A stretch of DNA of 6,941 bases, from NCBI GenBank assembly GCA_024230695.1, contig JAAERC010000263.1, positions 1-6,941 on the forward strand, written 5' to 3'. Origin of the DNA: Candidatus Zixiibacteriota bacterium. Lineage in GTDB: Bacteria; Zixibacteria; MSB-5A5; GN15; PGXB01. Shown piece by piece: positions 6,277 to 6,941 of the stretch (positions are counted from its first letter, which is position 1; each line of letters begins with the position of its first letter). A program made the translations under genes and the position numbers. The notes beneath the pieces are model-generated. The model was not told the DNA's origin, did not search any database, and saw only the letters and a list, made by a program, of their open reading frames with translations.

Positions 6277-6846
6277 ATGAATGAAAGAGAATTAATATTG
6301 GCGGCCCAAAGCGGTGATTTTGATGCATTCTCCAAATTGATAGGAGAATATAAAGACAAAATCTACCGCCTGGCCCTGAAGCTTTCTAACAATCGTGAGG
6401 ATGCTGAGGATATTGTGCAGGAGACATTTTTAAAGGCAGTTGATAACATCGATAAATTTCGATTAGAATCATCATTTGGAACATGGCTTTATTCGATTGC
6501 GCTAAACCATTTCAGATCAGACGCCGTCAAAGATAAAAGAATGGATTTAAAACCTATAGAAGAATATTTACCCGAATCTCATAATGAGGATATTTCCAAT
6601 CTATATGATTGGGGCGATCCACATCATCATTTTGAGAATAAGCAGATCATGGAGATTATAGAAGCCGGTTTGGCTGAAATGAAACATATTTATAGTGGCC
6701 CTTTTATTTTGCGTTATATGGAAGATATGCCAGTGAAAGATGTAGCAGAGATATTTAATCTTTCGGTGCCGGCGACAAAATCTAGGATTCTCAGGGCCCG
6801 ATTGGCATTACGAGATAGATTATCTCAGAGTTTTCAGGAGAACTGA
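6277..6846 (+). CDS. ECF-type RNA polymerase sigma factor (RpoE-like)
   Basis: This 189-residue protein is a canonical ECF sigma factor, closer to the RpoE-like pattern than the left-hand one. Region 2 spans about 18-84: YRLALKLSNNREDAEDIVQE is region 2.1/2.2, followed by FLKAVDNIDKF and the -10 recognition segment FGTWLYSIALNHFRSD (68-82). A linker of about 40 residues is acidic and contains three adjacent histidines (116-118). Region 4 spans about 124-186, with the helix-turn-helix near VKDVAEIFNLSVPATKSRI. The ATG at 6277 is preferred; an in-frame TTG at 6268 has no ribosome binding site and lies in a perfect -10 box. The gene is followed one base later by a zinc-finger anti-sigma start, the same spacing as in the left pair. 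Its targets are unknown. Confidence 0.92.
   Translation: MNERELILAAQSGDFDAFSKLIGEYKDKIYRLALKLSNNREDAEDIVQETFLKAVDNIDKFRLESSFGTWLYSIALNHFRSDAVKDKRMDLKPIEEYLPESHNEDISNLYDWGDPHHHFENKQIMEIIEAGLAEMKHIYSGPFILRYMEDMPVKDVAEIFNLSVPATKSRILRARLALRDRLSQSFQEN
6836..6840 (+). promoter_or_regulatory. Ribosome binding site of the right anti-sigma gene
   Basis: AGGAG, within the last codons of the sigma gene, lies 7 nt before the ATG at 6848. This supports the start and coupled translation of the pair. Confidence 0.7.
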
Positions 6847-6847
6847 A

Positions 6848-6941
6848 ATGAAACATTGCAGTAAATACATTCAGAATATCGCTGATTTTATTGATGGCGA
6901 AATCGATGAGACACTTTGTGCCGATATCGAAAAACATCTCA
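6848..6941 (+). CDS. Zinc-finger anti-sigma factor, N-terminal fragment (runs off window)
   Basis: Only 31 codons are visible. They begin MKHCSKYIQNIADFIDGEID and reach an EKHL at 28-31. Cys4, the helical DFIDGEID segment and His30 match the start of the zf-HC2-type anti-sigma zinc finger (Cys, then H-x3-C-x2-C); the last two cysteines should lie just past the edge. It would bind and restrain the sigma factor encoded one base upstream. Whether it has a membrane helix or a sensor domain like the left anti-sigma protein cannot be seen. The start has AGGAG at 7 nt. Confidence 0.82.
   Translation, partial: MKHCSKYIQNIADFIDGEIDETLCADIEKHL

Noticed and set aside
1..6941. CRISPR arrays, tRNA or rRNA genes, insertion sequences
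   Set aside because: No short regularly spaced repeats, cloverleaf-like sequence or transposase was seen; the only large repeat is the dockerin cassette.

Overview
The window looks like bacterial DNA from an uncultured or little-studied lineage of the FCB type. Candidate phylum Zixibacteria or a relative is my best guess. The basis is a pair of exported beta-propeller proteins that both end in thrombospondin-type-3-like Asp/Cys-rich repeats plus a two-repeat dockerin domain, together with ECF sigma/anti-sigma pairs and large TPR proteins. The DNA is AT-rich (sampled lines are about one third GC in the TPR gene and nearer half in the Kelch gene). Several genes have clear GGAGG-like ribosome binding sites. 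The lineage is inferred from protein style only; no rRNA or marker gene is present.

Layout. Positions 1-364 (+) hold the C-terminal end of a TPR protein cut by the window edge. It meets, tail to tail with a 4-nt overlap, a 756-residue minus-strand protein (361-2631) that joins an anti-sigma zinc-finger domain, one membrane helix, a TolB/FlgO-like domain and a long TPR array. Immediately upstream of that gene, and probably in the same operon, is an ECF-type sigma factor (2633-3172, minus). A 183-nt divergent intergenic region separates it from two plus-strand secreted proteins: a Kelch propeller (3356-4801) and an NHL/SMP-30-like propeller (4857-6122). Their last ~84 residues are nearly the same cassette. 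After a possible terminator, a second, different ECF sigma factor (6277-6846, +) begins at what looks like a leaderless start. It is followed one base later by the start of a second zinc-finger anti-sigma gene, which runs off the right edge.

How they may work together. Each sigma factor is paired with its own zinc-finger anti-sigma protein. In the left pair the anti-sigma domain is fused to a large predicted extracytoplasmic sensor (TolB-like plus TPR). That sensor could watch the envelope or exported proteins and control genes such as the adjacent dockerin-tailed propellers. This regulatory link is inference from gene order only. The two propellers probably share one surface-attachment or assembly partner through their common dockerin tail; no cohesin is present in the window.
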